From: Marinovum sp034669705
Lineage (GTDB): Bacteria > Pseudomonadota > Alphaproteobacteria > Rhodobacterales > Rhodobacteraceae
Length of the DNA: 64,000 bases
NCBI RefSeq assembly: GCF_034669705.1
Contig: NZ_JAXMOR010000004.1
Coordinates: 144,752 to 208,751 of the forward strand
Direction: 5' to 3'
The notes beneath the pieces were generated by a model that ran no database searches, was not told the DNA's origin, and was given only the letters and a program-made list of their open reading frames with translations. The translations under genes and the position numbers were made by a program. This document shows, piece after piece, positions 49,218 through 57,876 of this stretch (the stretch's first letter is position 1; every line of letters begins with the position of its first letter).

Positions 49218-49904
49218 TCATTCGTGTCCCGCCGCAGCTTTCCGTATGATCCCGGCGATTGCGTCATAGCCACGCGCCGAGGCGTGTTGCAGGGGCGTGA
49301 CGCCATCGCGGTCGGGGATTGTCATGTCCGCGCCCGCCTCGACCAGGGCACGCACGGTGGCGACGTGATCCGAGCCGCCATCGCCCAGCACGACGGCCTC
49401 CATCAGCGCAGTCCAGCCCAGGTTGTTGACGTGATCGAGAGGCGCGCCGCCTACGATCAGACGGCGGACCACCTCGGCATGGCCGAGATGCGCCGCGGCG
49501 ATCAGAGCGGTGCCGTCATAGACGCTGGTGATCAGATCCGCGCGATTGCCCAGCTCCATCGCCAGCGAAACCAGTTCCGGGTCGTCTGCGACGGCCGCAA
49601 TCGTCAGCACGTCATAGACCCGATCTTCGAGCGCGTTCATGTCGGCACCGGCCTCGGCCAGAGCCCGCAGCGCGGCATCGTTCGACGCAAAGGAGGCGAC
49701 ATGCGCCGGGGTCCTTCCCGCCTGGTCCCGCGCATCGATATCGGCCCCTTCGGCGGCAAGGCGCTGGATGGTTTCGACGTCGCCCTCATGCGCGGCACGA
49801 TGCAGCCCCTCATACCCCGCGATCTGGGACGCCGAGGGGGCCGTTTGTGCCTGCGCCGTTGCGGCGAGGGCCAGCAGGAAAAGGCTCAGGAGAGTGCGCA
49901 GCAT
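49218..49904 (-). CDS. Secreted ankyrin-repeat protein
   Basis: A 228-residue protein with a signal peptide (LLSLFLLALAATAQA) and about five ankyrin repeats, seen as recurring LHRAAHEGDVETIQRLAAEGADI, RTPAHVASFASNDAALRALAEAGADM and LGWTALMEAVVLG segments. Periplasmic ankyrin proteins often accompany oxidative-stress enzymes. It lies 63 bases after an HbpS-like gene, with a strong hairpin between, so read-through is possible. No enzyme activity is expected; it probably binds a protein partner. Confidence 0.87.
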   Translation of the reverse strand: MLRTLLSLFLLALAATAQAQTAPSASQIAGYEGLHRAAHEGDVETIQRLAAEGADIDARDQAGRTPAHVASFASNDAALRALAEAGADMNALEDRVYDVLTIAAVADDPELVSLAMELGNRADLITSVYDGTALIAAAHLGHAEVVRRLIVGGAPLDHVNNLGWTALMEAVVLGDGGSDHVATVRALVEAGADMTIPDRDGVTPLQHASARGYDAIAGIIRKAAAGHE

Positions 49905-49925
49905 GGGGTCGATCCTCTTTTGGGG

Positions 49926-49949
49926 CGGCCGGCCCCGAAGGGCCGGCCG
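49926..49949 (-). terminator. GC-rich hairpin between hbpS-like and ankyrin genes
   Basis: A perfect 10-bp stem CGGCCGGCCC (49926-49935) and GGGCCGGCCG (49940-49949) with a CGAA loop. Read leftward it ends the hbpS-like gene and is followed by only a weak T-rich stretch, so it may be a partial terminator or an RNA-stabilising hairpin. Confidence 0.5.
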
Positions 49950-49967
49950 TGATACGAAAAACGTGTA

Positions 49968-50450
49968 TTACTCGGCACCGATCTCGTCGAGCCCGGCGCG
50001 CGCACAGGTCGCGTCGATATCGCCCGAGGGCGCACCGCCCACGCCGATGCCGCCGACCAGCGCACCGCCGATGCGGATCGGCAGACCGCCCGCCTGGATC
50101 ACCAGCCGGTCGTCCATGTCGCGCAGCCCGTCATTGGCCGGATTGCCGCCGATGAACCCGGCCAGACCGGCCGTGTCGCGGCCCATGCTGGCCGAGGTGA
50201 AGGCCTTGCCGGTGCTGCTGCCCACGGTATGCGGACCGGCGTTGTCGGCACGCAGGATCACCTTGGTCACGCCGCTGCGCGCAACGATGGCGACGCTGAC
50301 GTTGTGGCCTTCGGCGGCGCAGGCTTCCAGCGCGGTCTGCGCGGCGGTCTGCGCCATGTCGAGCGGAAGGTAGGGCGCGGTCGGCAGGTCCTGCGCAACG
50401 ACGGAAACGGGGCCCAGCAATGCGGCGGCCAGGGTGAGATTGCGGATCAT
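49968..50450 (-). CDS. Secreted GlcG/HbpS family protein
   Basis: A 160-residue protein with a signal peptide (IRNLTLAAALLGPVSVVAQ) and one GlcG/HbpS domain: ACAAEGHNVSVAIVARSG, AFTSASMGRDTAGL and LPIRIGGALVGGIGVGGAPSG. HbpS of Streptomyces binds haem outside the cell and tunes a sensor kinase. The ATG at 50450 is taken; the open frame upstream adds nine residues. It is followed by an ankyrin gene and preceded by a response regulator and kinase on the same strand, an arrangement like HbpS-SenS-SenR. Confidence 0.87.
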   Translation of the reverse strand: MIRNLTLAAALLGPVSVVAQDLPTAPYLPLDMAQTAAQTALEACAAEGHNVSVAIVARSGVTKVILRADNAGPHTVGSSTGKAFTSASMGRDTAGLAGFIGGNPANDGLRDMDDRLVIQAGGLPIRIGGALVGGIGVGGAPSGDIDATCARAGLDEIGAE

Positions 50451-50540
50451 GTGAGTTCTCCTTGGTTTCAATGACAAGGGGAACTTACGGGGAATCGTCG
50501 CCCTCCGGTATTCGTAGGCCTTGCAGCGATATGGGTAGTT

Positions 50541-51149
50541 CTACCGACCCGCGCACGCCTCGATCCAGAGCCGGGTCAGCTCCGCCGCCGAACTCGTCCC
50601 GGCCTTGGCCCCGATGGCGGCGCGGTGGCTGTCCACGGTGCGGGGCGACAGCGCCAGCGCGTCGGCGATCTGACGTGTGGTCAGACCCTTGGCGACCATT
50701 TCCAGCACCTCGATCTCCCTTTCGGTCAGAAGCGCGACCAACTGACGCGCCTCGTTTGTTTCCGATACTTGGCGGTATCGGTCTTCAAGCTCCGCGTGGC
50801 CCTTCTGGAGAGCGTCGATCAAGTCCTGCTCGTCCACCGGCTTCGAAAGGAAGTCGATGGCTCCATTTCGAAACGCCCGGCGGCAGGCCTCTATGTCGCC
50901 GTGACCCGAGATAACGATGGTGGGCCAGTCAACGCCCTGCTCTGTCAGCCGTTCCTGCAATTTCAGCCCGGATATCTGGGGCATCCGGATATCGAGAATC
51001 AGGCAACCCGGTTCGAGCCTATCGAGTGCTGCCAGGAAAACGCTCGGCGCTGCGAAACTGCGCGCATCCATGCCGACGGTCTGCAAGAGCAGTGACAACC
51101 CTTCGCGAACCGCGTCATCGTCATCGACAAGATAAACGGGCAGGCTCAT
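50541..51149 (-). CDS. FixJ/NarL-type response regulator
   Basis: A 202-residue response regulator. The receiver domain has the acidic pocket VDDDD (residues 8-12) and the phosphorylation site Asp53 in LILDIRMP, with Lys in LSKPVDEQ. The C-terminal LuxR-type helix-turn-helix is TEREIEVLEMVAKGLTTRQIADAL with SPRTVDSHR. It overlaps the kinase gene by four bases, so the pair is translationally coupled. Targets are unknown; the neighbouring hbpS-like and ankyrin genes are candidates. Confidence 0.92.
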   Translation of the reverse strand: MSLPVYLVDDDDAVREGLSLLLQTVGMDARSFAAPSVFLAALDRLEPGCLILDIRMPQISGLKLQERLTEQGVDWPTIVISGHGDIEACRRAFRNGAIDFLSKPVDEQDLIDALQKGHAELEDRYRQVSETNEARQLVALLTEREIEVLEMVAKGLTTRQIADALALSPRTVDSHRAAIGAKAGTSSAAELTRLWIEACAGR

Positions 51150-52687
51150 TCAGCGGCCTTTCGGTCTTGCGCCGCCGGGCGCGGCAGCCACAGTCGGAAC
51201 ACGGTCTCCGCCCGATCCGGGACCAGGATGATTTCGCCGCCCATCCGTTCCGCCAGCCTTTGGCAAAGTGCCAGCCCAAGTCCGGTGCCACCGGGTTTTC
51301 CGGTAACGAACGGCTCGAAGATCCGATCGCGGATGGTCTCGGGCACGCCGGGCCCGCTATCGGCGACCTCTACGACGATGCCGCTGTCCGTCGCGTGGCT
51401 TGTGACCTGCATCCGGCTATCGACACTGTCACTTGCCACCTCCATCGCATTGCGGCTGAGGTTGAACACGATCTGTTCCAGTGCGATCCGGTCGAGATGA
51501 AGTACGACGTCACGGGTCGCGGACAGGTCGGTTGAAAGCCGCACACCGCCGGTTTCGGCCTCGCGGCGCAGCAGAGCCTCAACATTCTCGATGGCCTCGT
51601 TGACCGGCACCGCTTCGATCCGTTCAGATTTCGGCCGGGTCCAGTCCCGCAGCCGGTCGAGGATGGCCGCCGCCCGTTTCGACTGCTCGACGACGCGTCC
51701 CAGACTACGCTCCGCCCCCTCTGCATCGCCGCGCCGCGCCAAATGTCGCCCTGCCTGCGCTTGCGACAGGATGGCCGTCAGCGGCTGCGTCAACTCATGC
51801 GCCATGCCGCTGGCCATTTCGCCCAGGGCATTGACCCGCGACGCATGGGTCAGCCGCGCATCATCGGCACTGAGCCGGGCATGACGTTCCGCCTGCCGCG
51901 CCCGCAGGAACTGCCGCAGACCGAGAAGGGTCAGAACGTAAAGTGCTGTCATGCCGGAGAGAACCGCCAGCACCCGCCCGGAAGGCAGCAGTTCGGCCAG
52001 GCGTGGCGCGATTCCTGCGCTGAAGGAAAGGGGTTGCGATGCGCTGCCGAGCGGTTTTCGAAATTGCATTGCCCCATCGCCCAATCCGGTGCCGATCAGC
52101 ACCGTTCCATCCGGCAGGCTCAGGCCGCGCGACACCGAGGCGCGCATCCAGAAATCCGCATTGGACGCCAGCAACCCTGTCGCATCGACCGTGAGTGCCA
52201 GGCCGAAGCGGGCGGCATCGGTGTTAGGGCTGCGCTTGATCACAAGGTAGCGATTGTTCGCGTCGGGCGCCGGGCGCAGAACAAGCGCACCATCGGACGC
52301 GACTGCGCCCGCCGCAATCGATTGCGCAAGGTCGCGCGACAGGCCGGAACGCGTGGTCACGTAGCTGTCGGGATTATTCAGGGGAACGAGATCGACCGCA
52401 ATGATCCGCGGATAGAAGCGCCGGATGGTGGCAGCGACATCAATGAACAGGTCTTTCCGCTCCGCCGCGCCTGCCACGGCCAGGGCCGACAAGGATGTGA
52501 GATGCGCGTCATGCTGGTCTGCACGTTGAGAGGCCGTTCGATGCAGGATCGCAGCCTCGGATTGAAGTTCCAAGAATAGGCGTTTCCGTTCGAGCACCCC
52601 CATGGCGATCACGGTTGCAGCCAAAAGCCCGAGCCACCCAAGAAGGGCGAGCCAGCGCCCATTGCCCTGAAAACGTGCCGCGTTCAT
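51146..52687 (-). CDS. Membrane sensor histidine kinase
   Basis: A 513-residue kinase. Two membrane segments (about residues 10-27 and 252-272) enclose a periplasmic sensor region of about 225 residues. The H-box is in MASGMAHELTQPL, and the N and G boxes are NLSRNAMEVA and DSGPGVPE with GGTGLGLALC. The layout resembles DctB-type kinases that sense organic acids. It pairs with the FixJ-type regulator (4-base overlap). The periplasmic loop could see a ligand directly or through the HbpS-like protein. Confidence 0.9.
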   Translation of the reverse strand: MNAARFQGNGRWLALLGWLGLLAATVIAMGVLERKRLFLELQSEAAILHRTASQRADQHDAHLTSLSALAVAGAAERKDLFIDVAATIRRFYPRIIAVDLVPLNNPDSYVTTRSGLSRDLAQSIAAGAVASDGALVLRPAPDANNRYLVIKRSPNTDAARFGLALTVDATGLLASNADFWMRASVSRGLSLPDGTVLIGTGLGDGAMQFRKPLGSASQPLSFSAGIAPRLAELLPSGRVLAVLSGMTALYVLTLLGLRQFLRARQAERHARLSADDARLTHASRVNALGEMASGMAHELTQPLTAILSQAQAGRHLARRGDAEGAERSLGRVVEQSKRAAAILDRLRDWTRPKSERIEAVPVNEAIENVEALLRREAETGGVRLSTDLSATRDVVLHLDRIALEQIVFNLSRNAMEVASDSVDSRMQVTSHATDSGIVVEVADSGPGVPETIRDRIFEPFVTGKPGGTGLGLALCQRLAERMGGEIILVPDRAETVFRLWLPRPAAQDRKAAE

Positions 52688-52946
52688 GCGCGGTCAACCT
52701 CGTTGTTCGGCACCCGATCGAAGGTCATGCGCGAAACACCCAAATGCTACGTGATTTCGGCCTGCGTAGCACTATCCGAGGCAAACCGATACCTCGCGGC
52801 CTCTTCCACAGGTCTGCGCAGATTTTCAGGCTCCCGATGACGGCCCCCCTACTTCACCACAGTCGTCACCGTGGATCCGCAGGGTGCTGCCCTTCGGCGC
52901 GTGCTGACGGGAGAGATCGAAGCCAGCGACCGCGGGGGCGTCAACG

Positions 52947-54251
52947 CTAGTCCAAAGCCTCCGGCAACCAGGTCACGATTTGAGGGAACACTGTGATCAG
53001 CGCAACCAGAACCAAGATGCCAATGAAGAACGGCAGTACCCCGGTGATCACGTCCGTGATCTGGCCACGGTTCCGAACGCCCTGCACGATGTAAAGGTTC
53101 ATCCCGACCGGAGGTGTCAGCAAGGCAAGCTCACACATGATGACGATAAACACACCAAACCAGACCGGATCGAACCCGACTGCAACGACGACCGGAAACA
53201 GCACCGGAATGGTGGTGATCATCATGGCCAAGGCATCGAGAAAACAGCCAAGAACAAGATAGAGCAATACCAAGCACAACACGAAGACCGTAGGTGACAC
53301 ATTCAACGAAGAGATGAACGCTGCCACTTGATCGGGGATGCCCAGGATACCCATCGCGAAATTCAGGAAATACGCCCCCATCAACACAAAGAGAATCATG
53401 GCGGTGATCCGGATGGTGGCCAGCAGGCTGTCGTTCAGCATCACGAAGGTAAGCTTGCCGTAATAGGTTGCCAGCCCAAGCGAGGCCACAACTCCGACCG
53501 CTGCGGCTTCGGTCGGTGTGGCCCATCCGCCGTAGATGCTGCCGATAATCAGCGCGAAGATCACAACCGGCCCAACCAGGTCGATCAGCCGTGTCCAGCG
53601 TCCGGACCGGTCGGTCTCCGGGCCGGTGCCGTCACCGGCGATCGAGGGCCAGATCGTTGCCGCCACCGCGATGATGATCACGAAGAAGCTGGCCAGCAGC
53701 AGGCCGGGAATGATGCCGGCGATGAACAGCGCGCCGATCGAGGTGTCGGTGATCGCACCGTAAATGATCAGATTGATCGAGGGCGGGATCAGGATGCCGA
53801 GCGTGGCACCACTGGCGATCGAACCCGCAACCCATCTCTCGTTATAGCCATGCTCCCGGAACGTGGGGAAAGCCACCGTGCTGATCGTCGCGGCCGTCGC
53901 GACCGAACTGCCCGAAATAGCGGAAAACATCGTGGATGACGCGATGTTCGAATGCAGCAATTTGCCAGGCAGCCACTGAACCCAATCCGAGAGCGAGCGG
54001 TACATCCGCTCGGCGATCTGTGAATTGACCAGGATTTCGCCCATCAGGATGTATAGCGGGATTGCGGTCAGAACAAAGCTGTTCATCTGCCCCCACATCA
54101 GGTTGCCCATGGAGTTGAGCAACATTGGACCGACACCGTAGATTACGCCGACAAGTGCGGTCAGCGCCATGACGGTTCCGACGTGCAGACCAAGCAACAG
54201 CAGGCCGATGACACAGAGAAAGCCGACCGCGATAATTCCGATACTGACCAT
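52947..54251 (-). CDS. dctM: TRAP transporter large permease (system 3)
   Basis: A 434-residue DctM (VLTAIPLYILMGEILVNSQIAERM, SAISGSSVATAATIS, ILIPPSINLIIYG, LLTPPVGMNL, IVTWLPEAL). It belongs to the same subgroup as systems 1 and 2 but is more distant. A cytoplasmic loop near AGDGTGPETDRSG is specific to it. Its start abuts the dctQ stop. No enzyme gene is attached on either side, so its substrate cannot be inferred from partners; a shared promoter links it to the uraD operon. Confidence 0.93.
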   Translation of the reverse strand: MVSIGIIAVGFLCVIGLLLLGLHVGTVMALTALVGVIYGVGPMLLNSMGNLMWGQMNSFVLTAIPLYILMGEILVNSQIAERMYRSLSDWVQWLPGKLLHSNIASSTMFSAISGSSVATAATISTVAFPTFREHGYNERWVAGSIASGATLGILIPPSINLIIYGAITDTSIGALFIAGIIPGLLLASFFVIIIAVAATIWPSIAGDGTGPETDRSGRWTRLIDLVGPVVIFALIIGSIYGGWATPTEAAAVGVVASLGLATYYGKLTFVMLNDSLLATIRITAMILFVLMGAYFLNFAMGILGIPDQVAAFISSLNVSPTVFVLCLVLLYLVLGCFLDALAMMITTIPVLFPVVVAVGFDPVWFGVFIVIMCELALLTPPVGMNLYIVQGVRNRGQITDVITGVLPFFIGILVLVALITVFPQIVTWLPEALD

Positions 54252-54850
54252 CAGTTGGCTCCATCCAATTTGTCGCCGAAACCGGCCGCTTCAAGTTCCT
54301 GTTGTTCTTGGCTTTTCGCCTTCATCTGCTTCTCGATCCCGGCAAAATCGCGACGGCTCAATAGGATTACGCATCGCCCGGCAATGACAACCGTGATCAG
54401 CAGAAACAGGGCCAATCCGGTGACCCATATCCCTTGCGGTATCCAAAGCGGCGTCTGAAGCGGAGTAGTGGAGATCGCACCGAAACTGATGGATTGGCGC
54501 AGCGACCGCAGCCCGTACCAAAACATCCCCGATGCCACGATCATCAGGACGAACGCCGCAAGCACGTGCAGCACCGCGCGTCCTGCCAGTGGCAGCTTGG
54601 ACAAGAGCAGGTCGATGCGGGTGTGTGCGCATGTGATGGCGGCGTAGCCGAACCCCACCGCGCCGGCGATGGCCAGGGCATATCCCCCCAGTTCGTCCAC
54701 GCCCTGAAAGGAGTGGTTGAACAATTTGCGGGACACGATTTCGAAGGCGGTGACGACCGCCTGTATCAGCAGGACGTACCCCGCGCCCAATGCAAGCCAC
54801 TTCAAGAGGCGTTCTTCTATTCTCATCGGAGGGTTTGCTTGTTGGGACAC
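54251..54850 (-). CDS. dctQ: TRAP transporter small permease (system 3)
   Basis: A 199-residue DctQ with four membrane segments (FEIVSRKLFNHSFQGVDELGGYALAIAGAV). I place the start at a GTG at 54850 because AAGGAT stands seven bases before it; the next Met at 54826 is preceded by CCCTCC, which is not a ribosome site. It has a charged C-terminal tail (KSQEQQELEAAGFGDKLDGAN region) that differs from the SDLE tails of systems 1 and 2. It lies 25 bases after dctP. Confidence 0.86.
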   Translation of the reverse strand: MSQQANPPMRIEERLLKWLALGAGYVLLIQAVVTAFEIVSRKLFNHSFQGVDELGGYALAIAGAVGFGYAAITCAHTRIDLLLSKLPLAGRAVLHVLAAFVLMIVASGMFWYGLRSLRQSISFGAISTTPLQTPLWIPQGIWVTGLALFLLITVVIAGRCVILLSRRDFAGIEKQMKAKSQEQQELEAAGFGDKLDGAN

Positions 54851-54875
54851 GGGATAAATCCTTGGCTCTGTCAGG

Positions 54876-55916
54876 TCACATGGGCGCTTCGGCAGTAAAG
54901 CCGCGTGCCGCGCCGACGGTCTCGTTCCAGACCTGGGTGCAGCCCGGGTAGGACGCCTCGCAACGGTTGATCCAGTCGGGGATGACGACGGCTGCGGCGG
55001 CGGAACTGACGGCCGCGCGATCATCGTCGGAGACCTCGACCAGCGTCATGTCGAACGGCTTGTGTTGCGTGCAGTTTTCGGCACCCGTGTTGCAAGAGAT
55101 CGCATCGTTGTTCACGGTGCTGGCAAGCTCCCACTGCGCCTCTTCAAGGCCGGAATAGGCCTCGGAAATCGCGGTGCGCTCCTCTTCGGTCAGACTCTCC
55201 CACCAACCGAGGTTGGCGAAAATCCCCTGGACCGACCCCGACACCGAGAGCGGCAACTGGTGCGTGGTCACTTCGGGCCAGGCGCCCGAGTTGCCCGAGG
55301 TCGGCGAGGTCACGCCGCAGTCCGCAACGCCGCGTTGCAGGGCCGGGTAAACTTCACCGAAGTTCAGTGTCACTGGCGTAGCGCCGAACGAGTCCAGAAG
55401 AGCCGACATCGACGGGGTAAAGCTGCGGATCTTCAGGCCCTTCAGGTCCGAAACCGACGAAATGTCGGCATTGCAATAAAACACCTGCGGGCCAAAGGGC
55501 CACAGCGCCAGAACCGTCGCGCCGAACCGCTCGCGCAGTCGCGTGTCAAAGACATCACGATAGGAATCGACCGCAGTCTTGAGGCTTTCCATGTCAGGGG
55601 AAACGCCGATCAGGTCGAGCCCTTCGAAAAATGCGTCATCGCGTGCCGCGGTACCGATCTGTACCGATACGATGTTGAACGCATTGTCGGACACCAAACG
55701 CAGGCCGTCGGCAGTGCTCAACCCGAGACCTTCATAGTTGTTGTATTGGACAGTGAACTCGCTGTCATTCAGCTTTTCGATCGCGGCCGCTTCGTTCGGA
55801 TACTGCATTGCGGTCGGCAGGATCTGTGTCAGGACGCGGACGGGCGTTTCGGCCATCACGCTGGTCGCCATCAGCGACACAGCAAGTCCTGCCAGGATGA
55901 CTTGTTGCTTCTTCAT
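54876..55916 (-). CDS. dctP: TRAP binding protein, six-cysteine DctP subgroup (system 3)
   Basis: A 346-residue periplasmic binding protein with signal peptide KKQQVILAGLAVSLMATSVMA. It keeps the six-cysteine pattern: VFYCNADIS, VADCGVTSPTS, then CNTGAENC and CEASYPGC. The strand LKGLKIRSFTPS retains an arginine. A GGAGGAAAA site precedes the ATG at 55916. The upstream region at 56075-56170 matches the promoter of the uraD-TRAP operon at 57.2 kb, so both operons probably share a regulator. Confidence 0.9.
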   Translation of the reverse strand: MKKQQVILAGLAVSLMATSVMAETPVRVLTQILPTAMQYPNEAAAIEKLNDSEFTVQYNNYEGLGLSTADGLRLVSDNAFNIVSVQIGTAARDDAFFEGLDLIGVSPDMESLKTAVDSYRDVFDTRLRERFGATVLALWPFGPQVFYCNADISSVSDLKGLKIRSFTPSMSALLDSFGATPVTLNFGEVYPALQRGVADCGVTSPTSGNSGAWPEVTTHQLPLSVSGSVQGIFANLGWWESLTEEERTAISEAYSGLEEAQWELASTVNNDAISCNTGAENCTQHKPFDMTLVEVSDDDRAAVSSAAAAVVIPDWINRCEASYPGCTQVWNETVGAARGFTAEAPM

Positions 55917-56074
55917 GGAATTTTCCTCCGGTTGGTCAGTGAGTTGCTTCTGAAACAGACGTTGGGCGGCGTTCCGTTGTTCGGACCCGTGATTCTTTCG
56001 AGCTGGGCTGTGGCGACGCCAGCAACGAGCGAACTGAGCATCCGCCTGCGAACCCCTGCCGCCCAAGACCCGCC

Positions 56075-56170
56075 CTTGATGATTCTCTGGTAGCTTAACG
56101 CCACGTAAGACCAATAAAAATTCTAATAATCTCAGCTTATCATGCACAAAAAGTGTACGCAAAAGACAAC
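56075..56170 (-). promoter_or_regulatory. Promoter region of TRAP system 3, duplicated at 57.2 kb
   Basis: Read on the minus strand, 96 bases match 57181-57276 at about 67 positions by hand alignment. The best-kept core (56157-56113) includes TACACT, TTTGTGCA and TTATTAGAATTTTTATT, 39 of 45 positions equal. The conserved AT-rich core with TGTGCA half-sites is a likely operator and promoter. The rest of the 306-base gap (55917-56222) shows no gene. Confidence 0.8.
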
Positions 56171-56222
56171 AGAAGGGAGCGTGCCGAAGATTGCCAGGCC
56201 GCTCCGGCCGGTGACGCCTTAG

Positions 56223-57152
56223 TCACTCTTTCGCCGAAGATCTAACCTGGGCCAGAGTGTCCTTTGCACAAGTCTTCAGTATTTCGAGTACGTTCTGAGC
56301 CACCGTCGAAAAGCCCCGAGTCGCGCTGGCGATCAGGGAAATGGACTGAGCCAAGTCTGTTGCATCAGAAATCGGCACAAACATCAGCTGTCCACTAGAA
56401 AGCTCAGCCGATACGTCGAATTCCGAGGTAATCGAGACGTGAGACCCCCGCCTGACAATATTCTTCAGCAGCTGCAGCGAATTGGTGGACACCGGCTGTT
56501 GGCCCTCATGGATCACCCAGTCATGGTTCGCCTCGATGAACTTCCTGATCGAAAGCGCCTGGCTCTGCAGCACGAAAGGGTACTCGACGACCTGACGGAG
56601 TGTGACGGAAGCTAGGGCGCCCAGAGGGTGATCTGGCGCGACCACGCATCCGAGTGGCAAGTCTTCTGACCATACAGAGCGAATTGCCCGATGCGACGCC
56701 ACATTGAAGGCCAGAGCCATGTCGACGGCGCCCTGATCTAGGGCTTGTACTGCCTCCGACGGCGTTAGCACTTCCAACTCCAATTGGACACGCGGATAGC
56801 TTGTGGCAACCTTTTCGATGAAATCCGGCAGTAGACCATTCACAAGGCTATCCATGACCGCGATGCGAACATGGCCCAGATCCACGCCTTGCATCTGCTG
56901 GATTTCGCTCCAGAAATCACTGCCTTCATTGCGCCAGCGCCGCGCCAGCACAACCAGCATCTCGCCGGCCTTTGTCATGGTCATGCCAGAGGAATGCCGT
57001 TCAAACAGCCGCAATCCCGCGGCGTACTCCAATTGCAGGATCTGCCGGTCGATAGCGGACGCGGAGATCCCCAGATGGCGTGACGCGCCTTGGATCGATC
57101 CGATTGTGGCGACAGATTCAACGTAGAGCAGTGCCCTAGGTACAAGATTCAT
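56223..57152 (-). CDS. LysR family regulator
   Basis: A 309-residue LysR-type protein with an N-terminal helix-turn-helix (ALLYVESVATIGSIQGASRHLGISASAIDRQI) and a substrate-binding half (LGHVRIAVMDSLVNGLLPDFIEKV, DMALAFNV). I take the ATG at 57152; an ATG at 57194 would add 14 residues that overlap the conserved promoter core. It lies between two diverging TRAP operons whose promoters are near copies of each other, so it is the best candidate for controlling both. The inducer may be a purine-derived acid. Confidence 0.88.
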   Translation of the reverse strand: MNLVPRALLYVESVATIGSIQGASRHLGISASAIDRQILQLEYAAGLRLFERHSSGMTMTKAGEMLVVLARRWRNEGSDFWSEIQQMQGVDLGHVRIAVMDSLVNGLLPDFIEKVATSYPRVQLELEVLTPSEAVQALDQGAVDMALAFNVASHRAIRSVWSEDLPLGCVVAPDHPLGALASVTLRQVVEYPFVLQSQALSIRKFIEANHDWVIHEGQQPVSTNSLQLLKNIVRRGSHVSITSEFDVSAELSSGQLMFVPISDATDLAQSISLIASATRGFSTVAQNVLEILKTCAKDTLAQVRSSAKE

Positions 57153-57180
57153 CGAAATGGCCTGGCTCCCGACTTTCCAT

Positions 57181-57276
57181 CTTGCTTCGTGCATACACTA
57201 TTTGTGCACGACGGGCTGAGTTTATTAGAATTTTTATTTAGCCGACGCCGCGTTACCAAAGAAGAGAATCATTTGT
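57181..57276 (+). promoter_or_regulatory. Promoter region of uraD-TRAP operon, duplicated at 56.1 kb
   Basis: This stretch, directly before the uraD start, is about 70 % identical (67 of 96 by hand) to 56075-56170 read on the other strand. The core 57194-57238 contains TACACTATTTGTGCA and TTATTAGAATTTTTATT. It is an AT-rich island with a TGCA-N11-TGCA arrangement (57191-57209), suited to LysR-type binding. Confidence 0.8.
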
Positions 57277-57849
57277 ATGCACGCTTTGGGAGGCACGCTT
57301 TTGGCACTCGGAATTCAGGAACTTAACGCAGCGGAAGCCGAGGAATTCGTCGCCAAGGCAAGCTTTCTGGTGGAAAATTCCGCCTGGGTGCTCGAAAGGG
57401 CTGCACCGCAGCGTCCATTCTCCTCTCCCGACGCCTTGTGCAATGCAATCGACAGCGAAATCCGCGCGTCGGGGCAGAGCGAACAGTTCCGCCTTTTCAA
57501 TGCGCATCCCGAACTGGCCGGCACCGAGGCGCTAGCAGGCACGATGACCGCGGCTTCGACCGGCGAACAGGGTCGGCTCGGGTTCAACGCGCTCGACAAG
57601 ACCGATCTTGAACGGCTTCGGCGGATGAACAGGGAATATCGCGACCGCTTTGGATTTCCCTTTGTCATTGCCCTGCGTCGCCAGCCGTCCCTGGCTGCGG
57701 TGTTCGCCGAGTTCCAGCGGCGATTGGAACATACGCTGGAGCAGGAAATTTCCGAGACCATTAGCGAGATCATGCACGTAGTGCGTGGCAGGGCGGCCGC
57801 GATTGCCAATGACGCCGCCCCTGCCCCGTCAACCAACGAAGAAATCTAA
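57277..57849 (+). CDS. uraD: OHCU decarboxylase (stand-alone)
   Basis: A 190-residue OHCU decarboxylase that makes S-allantoin from OHCU. The catalytic His77 is in NAHPELAG, and FGFPFVIALR lies at 125-134. It is the second UraD of the window; the other is fused to PuuE. The ATG at 57277 directly follows the conserved promoter block. The gene is first in an operon with a TRAP transporter and two HIU hydrolases, which suggests that imported urate-pathway intermediates are processed here. Confidence 0.92.
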   Translation: MHALGGTLLALGIQELNAAEAEEFVAKASFLVENSAWVLERAAPQRPFSSPDALCNAIDSEIRASGQSEQFRLFNAHPELAGTEALAGTMTAASTGEQGRLGFNALDKTDLERLRRMNREYRDRFGFPFVIALRRQPSLAAVFAEFQRRLEHTLEQEISETISEIMHVVRGRAAAIANDAAPAPSTNEEI

Positions 57850-57876
57850 AATATCAACCAACTGGAGGAAAGAACG

